Shown in pieces: positions 45,401-55,241 of a DNA stretch of 64,000 nucleotides (position 1 is its first letter; each line of letters begins with the position of its first letter). Source of the stretch: Halichondria panicea (Eukaryota > Porifera > Demospongiae > Suberitida > Halichondriidae); assembly GCF_963675165.1 (NCBI RefSeq), contig NC_087388.1, positions 1,900,800 to 1,964,799 on the forward strand. Direction: 5' to 3'. The translations under genes and the position numbers were made by a program. The notes under the pieces are model-generated. The model saw only the letters and a list, made by a program, of their open reading frames with translations. It did no database searches and had not been told where the DNA came from.

Positions 45401-48400
45401 TGGAAGAAAGAACTCACCACTCGAAAGATCCCATTCACAGACAATCTAAACCTCACGGACATGCTTGCTGACTCAGCTACTGTGGGAGAATGGAATCTCC
45501 AAGGTCTGCCAAACGACGAACTCTCCGTTCAAAATGGCATCATTGTCACCAAAGCAACTCGCTTCCCCCTCCTCATCGACCCTCAGGGCCAGGCCAAAAA
45601 CTGGATCAAAAACAAAGAGACCGGTGAATCTTTTCGAACCACCACCCTCAACCACAAATACTTTCGTTCTCACCTGGAGGACTGCCTGTCTTTGGGGAAT
45701 CCCCTTCTCATAGAGGATGTGGAGGAGGATCTTGACCCCTGTCTGGATAATGTCCTAGAAAAGAATTTCATCAAAGCTGGTTCCATGTTGAAAGTTAAAG
45801 TCGGTGATAAAGAAGTGGATGTGATGAAAGGATTTATGCTGTACATTACCACAAAACTCCCCAACCCTTCTTACACACCAGAGGTATATTATATATGTAT
45901 AATTTGGCTTAACAATTATGTGTGCCAGTCATGCCAATTTTGCAAGACAGTGCCTTAATTTATTGACTATGCATGTGTGCTTACATGTAGATCAAGGTTC
46001 TGATAGGCCAAACTCCTTAGCAAAACATATAATGTCACGTACATTTCATGGTATAATTATGTACATGTACATGGTAGATCTATGCGAGAACGGCCATTAT
46101 TGACTTCACTGTTACCATGAGAGGCCTTGAGGACCAGCTACTGGGTCGTGTGATTGTGACTGAGAAGGGTGAGCTGGAGTCTGAGAGGGTGAAGCTAATG
46201 GAAGAGGTGACGGCCAATAAGAGACAGATGAAGGAGCTTGAGGATAGCCTGCTTTATCGACTCACCACCACCAAAGGCTCTCTAGTGGACGATGAATCTC
46301 TTATTGACATGCTCCGAACCACTAAGAAAACGGCTGAGGAGGTCACTCACAAGCTACTGGTGGCGGCAGAAACAGAGATCAAGATCAACCTGGCTCGAGA
46401 GGAATACCGTCCAGTGGCTGCTCGCGGCTCTGTCCTCTACTTCCTCATCATGGAGATGTCTATGGTCAACGTCATGTATCAGACATCTTTGCAGCAGTTC
46501 TTGGGCATCTTTGATATCTCCATGCAACGTTCTACTAAGTCACCAGTCACAACCAAGCGTATAGCAAGTGTCATTGAGTATCTAACATTTGCTGCCTTCA
46601 AGTACTGCATCCGTGGGCTTTACGAGCAACACAAGTTCTTGTTCACTCTTCTACTAGCTCTCAAGATTGACATGCAGAAGGCTGCTGTGAAACACAAAGA
46701 GTTCCAGACCTTGATCAAGGGCGGTGCTGCCCTTGACCTCAATGCCTGTCCCCCGAAGACGTCCAAGTGGATCACTGACATGACCTGGCTGAATTTAGTG
46801 GAGCTGGGAAGTCTGCCTCAGTTCCAGGAAATTCTTTCACAGGTACAACGTTATACAAAAAATGTGGCTATTTATAATACTGTTTACTGCATGTAGGTGT
46901 ACTGCATTCGTTTATCAATACTTTTCGGCTTGTACATGTACACTCCACTTTGTTGTATGGAATGTCTTCACACTCACTGTACATGCACCACAAACACACG
47001 CTTGTAGATTGGTCGCAATGATAAAGCTTGGAAGGTTTGGTTTGACTCGGATGCCCCCGAAGAGACCCCCATACCAGACGGCTACAACAATTCCCTTGAT
47101 ACATTCCGAAAATTGCTCATGATTCGATCGTGGTGTCCAGACCGTGTGTTGCCTCAGGCTCTCAAATACATTTCAGAGTCCATGGGGGTCAAATATGCTG
47201 AGGGTGTTATCTTGAACCTGGAGGAAATGTGGGAGGAGTCTAACAAGCGAATTCCGATGGTATGTTTCCTCTCCATGGGGTCCGATCCCACCAACAGTAT
47301 TGAATCGCTCTCCAAGAAACACAATTTCAGTAAGTGTTACATGTATGTACATGGTCGATACAATGAGAGTTGTGTACACTGTATTGTATCTAGAGTAGAC
47401 CTTCACTTAATTTGTCTATTCCTATACAGCTTTTGGCTCTGTGTCTATGGGTCAAGGTCAAGAGGTTCATGCCAGGAGACTTATTGGACAATGTCAACAA
47501 AATGTAATTGTACAGTAGCTAAAGTGCATTTGTGTTGAGTTCGACCTTCATAATACACTTCATACCATTGGATTCCTTGTTAAAAAGCGCTTCTGTCTAT
47601 AGTGCTAGCTGTATAGAGCTGTATAGAGCTGATTAGCTCCAACCATGCACCAGCTATACATTATAGTAAACATTTTCTATGTAGAAATGCCTGGCATACT
47701 TGTCAACCACATAGCATAAATGAAGCCACATAACTTCTGGGGCCGAACTCAACGCAAATAGACTTTAGACTATAGATTGAGTCTGACATATACATAAGGA
47801 GTTACACATTTAATGTAAAGGGCTCATTCCACCGCATGTACGTATGACTTACATGCATACCAATGTGAATTAGGACTGAATTTAAGTGGATCTGGGCAAA
47901 ATCTCCCCACCCCTTAACATTCTCAAAATCTTCCCCTGTGTTCATGCATATTCTCTTAACCAATAAACTGCTTCATCTTTCTATGTACTCAAACCTCCCT
48001 CAGTATAAGCCAATCTGATATCTGATATCAGTCTACTTTTGTGATATCAGTTACTTTTATTTGCTGCAGGGTGGCTGGGCCTTGCTCCAGAACACTCACT
48101 TGGCTCTGGATTTCCTTGACGAGCTCCTGGCAACCGTCATAGACACAGAGAATGTTCATGAGGATTTTAGGCTTTGGCTGACGACAGAAGTCCACGACAA
48201 GTACCCGATCAACCTCCTGCAGGCATCCATCAAGTACACGTTTGAGCCGCCTCAGGGCGTGAAGGCTGGTCTGAAGAGGACATACACCAACACAAGTCAG
48301 GAGACTCTGGAGTATTCGAACCTCCCTCAGTGGAAGCCGATGTACTACACTGTGGCCTTCCTTCACACCACGGTCCAAGAGAGACGCAAGTTCGGGCCAC

Positions 48401-50368
48401 TCGGTTGGAACATCCCCTACGAGTACAACCAGGGAGACTTCAACGCCAGCAGTCAGTACGTCATGAACCTCCTAGACGACCTCGACTTAAAGAAGGTGAG
48501 TCCCCTGACCTAGCCATTATGAGAGTGTGAGGGTTGTGCCTTGTGTGCCTGTAGGGTGTGTCGTGGGGGGCAGTTCAGTACATGATTGGTGAGATCCAGT
48601 ACGGAGGCAGAGTGACTGACGACTATGACAAGAGACTACTCAACACTTACGCCAGGGTAAGCGCTCATCCGTGACTCTGATATCTGACCTTTACCTTTTG
48701 TGTCCATTCAGCTTTGGTTCAACGAAGGAATGTTCAAACCATCCTTCATATTTTATGAGGGTTATAAAATACCTGTGCTCAAAACTGTTAAGGAGTACAT
48801 TGATTACATTGAGAGCCTTCCGCTAGCAGACACCCCTGAGATATTTGGACTCCATCCAAATGCTGATATCACGTATGTGTAAAATATCTCAAAAAATATT
48901 ATCAGCTCTTGTGTAATTTAAACAATACTGTAAATTTATATTTTCCTCACAACTGCATGTACTATAAATAATACATTTTTATCTTGTACGTTTAAACAAA
49001 ATGCATGACTTGCACTCACATTGCTTTTGTGTTCAGGTACCAAAGCAACACTGCAAACCAGAGCTTGGACACGATTCTCTCCATTCAGCCAAAGGACAGC
49101 TCAGGAGGAGGAGGAGAGACAAGAGAGAGTGTGGTGTACAAACAGGCCGGGGAAATGCTCGAGAAGCTACCCTCAGATTATATCCCCCACGAAGTGAGGG
49201 CCAGGCTCAACAAGATGGGTGCCATTGCTCCAATGAACATCTTCCTGAGACAAGAGATCGATCGCATGCAACGTGTCATCTCTGTTGTACGTAGTACCCT
49301 CCAAGATCTGCAGTTGGCCATTGATGGGACCATTATTATGAGCGAGGTATTTGCACTTCAAATTTTCTGTACTGAAGCCATCTTATTAGGTTTCATACAA
49401 AATACTATACCCTGGCTTCTATATTTAGTCTATCAGTTTATTTGAGTGTGTCTCATGTGTTTGCAGAACTTGCGAGATGCTCTAGACTGTATTTACGATG
49501 CCAAGGTGCCCAAAGTCTGGGGAAAGGTATATGCATGCATGTACATGTACATGTATACATGGGTGTGCATGTGTGTACATACAGTATATTAATGTGTTTT
49601 CAGCTTTAGCTAACCTGTACATGTAATTGTTTTTTATTATTGCAAATTGCGAGTTTTAGCATAAATCGCAATCAAAAGATACACAAAGTGAGCATGCGCA
49701 TGCAATTTCCCATGCTTTGCTTGAATTACAATCAGGCTTGTACAATGTCATTCACATTCGATTACCCTTGCATTCGAAGCCCGAAAAGTACGTACAGTCA
49801 TGTACTATAACCGTCTTGTATACAGATATCTTGGGACTCATCAACGATTGGTTTCTGGTACACTGAACTACTGGAGAGAGACAGTCAGTTCCGAGCCTGG
49901 GTGTTTGAGGGGAGACCTATCTCCTTCTGGATGACTGGCTTCTTCAACCCGCAAGGCTTTGTGACAGCCATGAGACAAGAGGTGACCAGGGCTCACAAGG
50001 GCTGGGCTCTGGATAGCGTCGTAGTCCACAACGAAATGACCAGGTTAGGCAAGGAAGACATCACTGCTGCCCCAGAAGAAGGGGTCTACGTGTACGGACT
50101 GTTCCTAGATGGAGCTGGCTGGGACAAGAAGAATAGTCGACTGGTCGATCCCACACCTAAAGTGCTCTTCATTCAAATCCCAGTGGTGCACATATTTGCC
50201 GTCAACCTCAAGGGATTTTCGCTAGACCCAAAACTGTACATCTGCCCAGTGTACAAGAAACCTCGTCGCACTGACCTCACGTACATCACCTACCTTAGCC
50301 TGAGGAGCAACCAACATCCCGATCACTGGATCATGAGAGGAGTAGCACTCCTCTGTGACACTAAGTAA
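27430..50368 (+). CDS. DNAH5: outer-arm axonemal dynein heavy chain, DNAH5/DNAH8 class, copy 1 (34 exons, 4,603 aa)
   Basis: The force-producing ATPase heavy chain of the outer dynein arm (the chain equivalent to Chlamydomonas gamma), which slides axonemal doublets in motile cilia and flagella. Joining the 34 exons gives 13,812 nt in one frame, 4,603 aa, full length for the class. Landmarks: N-terminal tail about residues 1-1400 with the DNAH5/8-specific [15 protein letters not shown] and [14 protein letters not shown]-like block; linker about 1400-1850; AAA1 P-loop GPAGTGKT near 1951 followed by [12 protein letters not shown]2 GPTGTGKT near 2233; AAA3 GEQGTAKT near 2569; AAA4 GVGGSGKQ near 2933; coiled-coil stalk and microtubule-binding tip in exon 25; AAA5-AAA6 and the C-terminal domain ending in the 34th exon with [14 protein letters not shown]. 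The AAA3 loop with Ala before Lys is, as far as I recall, normal for the family. DNAH5 versus DNAH8 is not resolvable by eye; this is probably a pre-split orthologue. Confidence 0.95.
28770..29325 (+). mobile_element. MITE family A, copy 2
   Basis: Lies in dynein copy 1 intron 3. The left end ATGCCTCGGTGCGCATGCG at 28770 is intact. The right end reads CTCCACCGAGCACCCGCGGT, missing six bases (GCATCA) seen in the copy at 836-1342. Internal sequence is collinear with that copy. Confidence 0.75.
31001..31225. mobile_element. near-complete palindrome, fold-back element
   Basis: The whole element folds on itself. The outer arms share CCAAGGGCGTATAAAAGAAG and AGAGGGCATGCAACTCC; inner arms share GCAGAGTTCAAACGTGGGCG; the centre (TGCTAAAAATAAACAT / TTTTTAGCA) is also self-complementary. 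It lies in dynein copy 1 intron 7. A half-related remnant (CCAAGGGCATATA) is visible near 2249. Confidence 0.85.
32301..32671. mobile_element. 371-bp TIR element
   Basis: Inverted ends TACCGTAT(AT)CTTCTAATTTATCGGACA on both sides, with internal repeats of the motif CGGACA(C/A)TTC. It lies in dynein copy 1 intron 10. The TACCGTAT tip is shared with other elements in the window (families C and D). Confidence 0.8.
35093..35310. mobile_element. MITE family C, intact copy
   Basis: Ends ACCGTATTACTAGAATGTTT and AATATTCTAGTAATACGGT, 218 bp. Internal arms TTGCGAGCATCAAAC and AAGGTTTTTCACTCGCAA continue the imperfect fold-back. It lies in dynein copy 1 intron 13. Confidence 0.85.
35876..36290. mobile_element. 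Tigger/pogo-like MITE
   Basis: 415 bp with inverted ends AGTAGAACCTCGCTAATCCG and CGGATTAGCGAGGTTCTACT next to TA dinucleotides. AGAACCTCG(C/A)TAATCCG-type ends and TA target sites resemble Tigger/pogo elements of the Tc1-mariner superfamily from established knowledge; no transposase frame survives. It lies in dynein copy 1 intron 14. Confidence 0.75.
36748..36955. mobile_element. fold-back MITE family D, best-preserved copy
   Basis: Ends ACCGTATAGCGGGTAATTTT and AAAATTACCCGCTATACGGT are near-perfect complements. The interior is built of repeated CCACGAA(A/T)AT words. It lies in dynein copy 1 intron 15. Confidence 0.85.
38121..38306. mobile_element. degraded TIR element related to family D
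   Basis: ACGGTATAGCCCGAATTTTT on the left and AAAATTTCGCGCTAATACGG on the right form imperfect inverted ends. It lies in dynein copy 1 intron 17. Confidence 0.45.
39161..42657 (+). other. DNAH5: AAA1-AAA3 region of dynein copy 1 (exons 20-22)
   Basis: Exon 20 carries the hydrolytic AAA1 site: Walker A GPAGTGKT and the CFDEFNRIE Walker B region. Exon 22 is the largest exon (2,309 nt) and holds AAA2 (GPTGTGKT, and [19 protein letters not shown]) and AAA3 (GEQGTAKT, and [16 protein letters not shown] with [15 protein letters not shown]). No catalytic residue looks replaced, so copy 1 should be an active motor. Confidence 0.85.
44036..45883 (+). other. DNAH5: stalk and microtubule-binding domain exon, dynein copy 1
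   Basis: One 1,848-nt exon contains the antiparallel coiled-coil stalk: CC1 with [17 protein letters not shown] and [20 protein letters not shown], and CC2 with [20 protein letters not shown]. The intervening tip carries the conserved [23 protein letters not shown]5 begins downstream ([20 protein letters not shown]). In copy 2 the same coding length is split by one extra intron. Confidence 0.85.
47518..47769. mobile_element. MITE family B, copy 2
   Basis: Ends CTAAAGTGCATTTGTGTTGA and CAACGCAAATAGACTTTAG in inverted orientation, about 252 bp. It starts 15 bp after the donor of dynein copy 1 exon 28, inside intron 28. Confidence 0.65.
49630..49812. repeat. dispersed repeat in dynein copy 1 intron 33
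   Basis: Shares CAATCAGGCTTGTACA and a following TGCATT(C/T)GAA(A/G)CCCG block with 4405-4475 and 12886-12935. TTGCGAGTTTTCGC-like words also occur at about 11655. Borders are unclear. Confidence 0.45.
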
Positions 50369-50371
50369 ACC

Positions 50372-51012
50372 TATATCACTTTTTGTGTATACATGTACAA
50401 TGTCATGTACGTATGCCCATCATTTTAAAACTGCTCACCCTAATTTCAATTATTGAGCTTAAAAACAATACATTTTTAACTATTATAATTATACATGTAA
50501 CGTATTTATAAAATAATGCATAATTAATTTTGGTTGTACTCACCCCCATAATAATGATTTTTATGCCTGCCATTGAACTATAATAATACAGTTTTGAATT
50601 GCATGCACGTATTACAGTACGCGTGGAACCTCGATCGATCTGTTAACAACCACCTCCGAATAATTAAAGGCCAGATAACGGCCATGGAGGCACCCAGGCC
50701 CCAAATGAACAGTTTGTGTACAAAACAACCTCAACAATTAAAGGCAACTTATATGTACTTGTATAAAGGCCAAAACATTGTTCCCCAAATTATAAAAGTG
50801 TCCGTTATAGAGCTATAGGGGTTCCATGCACTGTATAATTATAATGCTTCATATAATTATACATGCAAGTACATAATTATTGTGATTGACATTGTTATGT
50901 AAAAGACATGTTTAATTGCATGCATGGAAAGCAAAAATGTAAAAATATGTATAATTGTATATAAAGCACAGATTGGAAATATAAAACTATACGTGTTATA
51001 ATTATGAAATAC
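50372..51012. other. spacer after dynein copy 1, with a TIR element at 50613-50835
   Basis: AT-rich 3' flank between convergent genes. The 223-bp element at 50613-50835 has inverted ends TACAGTACGCGTGGAACC and GGTTCCATGCACTGTA with internal GGCC-containing arms. The short open frame across it is element sequence. No other gene is visible. Confidence 0.6.
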
Positions 51013-54000
51013 TCAAACTGCTAAAGCTTTAGTCCAGTCCTCTTTGTTCAACCAGGCCATTTCCTTGAGCAATGGTAGGTGTGTACAGTGTAGTAGTGAG
51101 CTGAGTGCCACACCCCCTTCCTGTGATACCCCAGCAGTGCCACACACCACCAGTAGACCGTGCTCTAGCTCATTGATGAGGGGGAGAGAGGAGATCGTGT
51201 GAGAGGCCTCTTTGGACAGTGACTGAGAGTTGGATGTGAGCCAAACGATGAGGTGGCGGTAATCTGTGAGCAGCTGTCTCCCTGCCGACGGTCTGTGGTG
51301 TGTGTACATTGGGGGGACCATAAGTGCCTGTATATACACATACATGCACGTCTGATGCAGGAATGTGTGTGAGGGGGACACCGTACAGCTAGGTAATAAT
51401 CCATTAAGTATTTGGAATAAGAACGAGTCATCATGTACAAATAAATTACCTATAATGTTATTTTTCGCTGTATACACATACATTATCATAACACATATTA
51501 AATTTTATGTAAGACACGATTGCAAACCTTAATTGTACCGTCAGAGATAACACCAGTTACACCATGCACTACTACTCTGTACACTTATTCAACACAATTA
51601 GAGTAGCATTTTTGCTTATATTTACGAAAGGATTGTAAACCTCTTTCACTGCTGAAACACACTATTATCTCACCTGTATACCCTCTCAGTGTCCAGAATG
51701 ACCTTCCTCAGTTCCAGGAGGACCACACTCAGACACAGTGCAGCGAGACCACTCTGTGCTCTAGGGGGCAGGGACAGACACGCCTCCAGCACAGGGGAGA
51801 GGAGCTGCTCAATGATCACCTCAGTGTAGCTGCTAGCATTGGCTGGTTGCTGTACTCCACCTACAGTGTATGAGAGTAAAGTGGTAAATTTGATTCTGAT
51901 ACATGTAACAGCACATTGAAGTGCTACACTGTATATTGATGCATAATTTTGTTCTACACCCTAACGTAGAAGCTGTTATTTGTAGTGCCAAGAGTACATG
52001 TATATAATAGAGAGAATGTAGGCATACTGTGTACCAGATGTATGCGGAGAGTAACGTGACTTCCTGTATTTGTCACAAGCTTGACACAAAAAGTGGATTA
52101 CATCACCCACACTTGGATTGGTCAGTGTGCAAATTCCAAGCCCATGACAGGATACAGAAAGTCACGTTACTCTCCGCATACATGTACATCTGATGCGTAG
52201 TATGCCTACGTTCGATACTCTCTCTCTATTATAATTATACTCTTGTTAGCACTTACTCGATTATAAGCGTATCTTGATATAATTATTATAAGCGTATGCG
52301 CAACAGAAGGTTTTTGTACTCAAATTGCTTTTCCAATAACAAAAACCTTGTACAGTGCTACACTTTAACTTACTTTTCCTGGCTGTATTTCTCCACGCCT
52401 TCTGGGAGGGGAACACAGTCTGCAGTACTTGGGCACATTGCTGACCCCAGACCCTGGTCATGTACACACATAGCTCATCACTGGATTCCTGCAATAGAGA
52501 AAACAAATTGTGTAGGTGATACTATTTCTGTGATATTCATTGAGTGACTGGAATATAATTTGAGTGTTATGCAATTAGAATATCATTATAGTGGTAGTAC
52601 GTTAAAGATTCAAAGCGTTCAATAAAAGATTGCTACTTTATTGGAACACATTCAAAGTAAGACCACAATGAACATACCATTACACAAACGTTTATATAAT
52701 GAATTACCTGCAGTGTCTTGAAGCTGCTATAGAGTAGGGAGTATCTCTGTCTGCTGGTACTCTCAATGAGGTGTGGTCCCATAGCCGGGGGAAACACAAA
52801 CAAAGGAGCAGCCACTCTCAACTGATACTCCCCTAAAGCAGCTACCTTTCTTACGGCTGGGGAATCTACAAACAAACCCTGTCCCAGTCCGCGCAGATTC
52901 CAATTAACCAAACAACTTTTCATCCCTTGAGAGAGAAACGTCGAAAACTTCCGTAGGGTCACTTCCATTGCCGCGACTATGGGTTGTGATAATCGAACGT
53001 TGTCCAGATGCTGAGCTACAGAGCCGGGGGTATTAGAGGCTTCAATTCGAGGAAAGGTGTCAGGGGATTGCATAAAGTCGGTGAGAGGGATAAACACAGA
53101 GTGGGTGACTAGAGATGTGGATTTTGTTGTTTTCTGCTCGTTTGTATGAGACTTGAATCCTCTTCTCAGATCCACAGGCATTGCCACAAGTAGAGACTGG
53201 AAACCTACAAACAAGCGGATTATCATTTTTTGTCATCGACATTGCATACTGTGTACTTATGAGTATATGCAACCAACCATACATAGTACAGAAATTTACC
53301 TGAGTCCCACTGCAAGAGGCAGACTTGCTGTCGTAGTGAAGCGGTTACATACCAAAGACACTTTACCACAGGGGAGTATGGTTGCAGGTCTAACAAAGAA
53401 AAAACACAGTGTGTCTTCAGAAATCCTTCTAATACATGTATAAGGTACATCACTGTACATTGTACAGTCATTAATGCACAACTCGGAGTATACAACACAT
53501 GCACACCCTTGTGAAGAGTAACACTTCAACTACTACATGTATGCAATAATTACGTATACCTGCAAGGCCAAAACAGTAAGATGCAAATAGTACATTATAA
53601 TACACACTCTGAGTAGAGTTGAAAAATCTTCTCACCTTCCTCTTTCTGTAGTCCCTCCAAAAGCGGTACCAACTCAGTCATGGCCCAATCATCAGGCAGT
53701 ACTGGCTGCAAGGCCTCCACCATACGACGGGCCACCTCACCCCACACCCTCCCAGTCAGCTCCAGGCCAGCTAGCCTCAATCCCTCAGACTGGGCTCCTG
53801 CAGTGGGAGAGTGTTCAAAGTTCAAATGAAGCTGGCCATGGCCATAGCCTTGCACGCACACAGCCTTGCACGCACACAACTATACATTTTTCAGTTCAAA
53901 GATAACATGCACCATCTTACCCTGTGTAATATACACCGTAAATAGCAAGATATATAAATCTAATCAAACCATAATTAACGGTCAGTAGGGCAAAGGTTTA

Positions 54001-54790
54001 ACCAATCAACTAAATTCATTTATTGGATTATTATCTGGTCAAGAAATGTTTTTTAATCTGAAAAGTTTATTTTACGTACCTTATGAGCAACCATAACACA
54101 CTGACCTGGAATCAGACAGTCCATCCATGTGAGCTTCTCCTGTCCATGGGCCAGAGCGAACATTTCTTCTGACACATACATCATTTTTGGTGTGTGCTTG
54201 GTATTAGGAGAATGCAATAAGGATGTGTAGGTAGCAAATATCCCTAGCAACGCTCGAATGAGTACAGACTCGAATTTAGCAAGATGTAATAGAGTAGACT
54301 TGGACGGATGATGGAGGATTGCCTGCGATATAAGCTTACAGCGTGATTGAATAATCCTTTTTGCAAAATCACAAAAGTCCGGCTTGAAAGTTGGTCGTCT
54401 GCTAGATTTGCTGTTGTGCTGATCACAATGGGAGCAAAGCAGACTGGTACAATGCTCCATCAGTTGACAAATCTTTTTACACTCACTGAAAGAGTTTTCG
54501 ACATTGTTCTCAAGCTCATTAGATATACAGAGAAGCTCAAACTGAGTCAAAAGAACATTTTTCACTATTTCCAGGCAATAAATTCGTTCTCCATCTTTCA
54601 AAAACTCCTTTGGCTCTCCTTCAGCTCCAAATTGTTGTAGTGCCAGCAGCCTGTCAGCAATATTGACATCCTTAATACAGTCATCATAGCTCAAAGGTAG
54701 GCCTTCATCACAGCAAGCTTGTAGGTGTCGTAGTTGCTGTGTTAAGCCAGTGTTTAGAAAAGAAAGGAGTGGCTTGGAAGACATGTCCAC
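51013..54790 (-). CDS. uncharacterised 677-aa protein between the dynein genes (7 exons)
   Basis: Exons: 54790-54080, 53789-53636, 53389-53300, 53204-52708, 52488-52374, 51860-51674, 51292-51013. Borders are GT-AG, phases agree and the 2,034-nt sum keeps one frame, so the gene model is good even though the family is not settled. The product is Leu-rich, predicted largely helical and cytosolic, with no signal peptide and no obvious membrane segment. Cys/His residues (CTSLLCSHCDQH near residue 130) lie in the first exon without a full zinc-finger pattern. Later segments include LRLAGLELTGRVWGEVARRM, YSPVVKCLWYVTASLRQQVC, QRYSLLYSSFKTLQESSDEL and QLLTDYRHLIVWLTSNSQSL. The overall pattern made me think of CCDC142-type proteins, but that is a weak recollection and no name is assigned. 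It is transcribed on the same strand as dynein copy 2, with a 451-bp gap. Confidence 0.75.
52004..52233. mobile_element. fold-back element in the 677-aa gene
   Basis: Arms ATAATAGAGAGAATGTAGGC and GCCTACGTTCGATACTCTCT, continuing inward through ATGCGGAGAGTAACGTGACT / AGTCACGTTACTCTCCGCAT. About 230 bp in intron 5 (between exons 5 and 6). No frame. Confidence 0.8.
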
Positions 54791-55241
54791 TCAACTTGTC
54801 TCTTCAAAGCTTGGCTACTATGGCAACGATACTCGATTTCAGGCCGCACAATAATTATTTAAGCCGCGGTTTTTTTGGAAGCAATTGCACTTACTATGCA
54901 AAAGGAACGGCGGCTAATTCATGAGACTACTATGCAACTAGCCTGGGGGCCAGACCTAATAGCTCGGGGGCAAAATCAAGAGAGCTAGGATTAGCTCTTT
55001 CTCTCTTCCCCCCGGCCCCTCCCGCCTCTTGAGAAAAGGTCTGGCCCCCAGACTAGATCTACTATGCAACATAGTATAAAAGTAAAATAGTATAAAAGTA
55101 AAATAAATAATGAAGTGTACAAATAATTAGTTACGTCCATTATAGTACGTACGGTATACTATGCACAAGGCAAACGTCATTATGTCATAAAAATAACAAC
55201 TGATAAATTATAGCTAAGCTCTACTGGCTCATAATGTATAA
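54791..55241. other. spacer with GC-rich hairpin at 54939-55055
   Basis: The 5' flank of the 677-aa gene and the 3' flank of dynein copy 2. The hairpin arms TAG(C/T)CTGGGGGCCAGACCT close a 117-bp fold-back with further pairing inside (AGAGAGCTA / TAGCTCT, GGGGGC / GCCCC-like). No gene seen. Confidence 0.7.

Larger units (their letters stand above)
27430..50368 (+). other. DNAH5: exon map of dynein copy 1
   Basis: 27430-27558, 28020-28154, 28502-28741, 29381-29911, 29985-30098, 30154-30500, 30747-30954, 31302-31387, 31568-31874, 32028-32249, 32810-33980, 34273-34529, 34772-34990, 35489-35790, 36373-36613, 37098-37451, 37661-38032, 38401-38562, 38867-39091, 39161-39700, 39959-40045, 40349-42657, 42914-42983, 43337-43909, 44036-45883, 46078-46842, 47008-47329, 47430-47503, 48070-48495, 48555-48656, 48712-48872, 49037-49346, 49467-49526, 49826-50368. 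Every junction is GT-AG and the lengths sum to a multiple of three. The least certain borders are the shortest exons (8, 21, 23, 28, 33), but each also occurs in copy 2 (where covered) or matches conserved family sequence. Confidence 0.85.
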
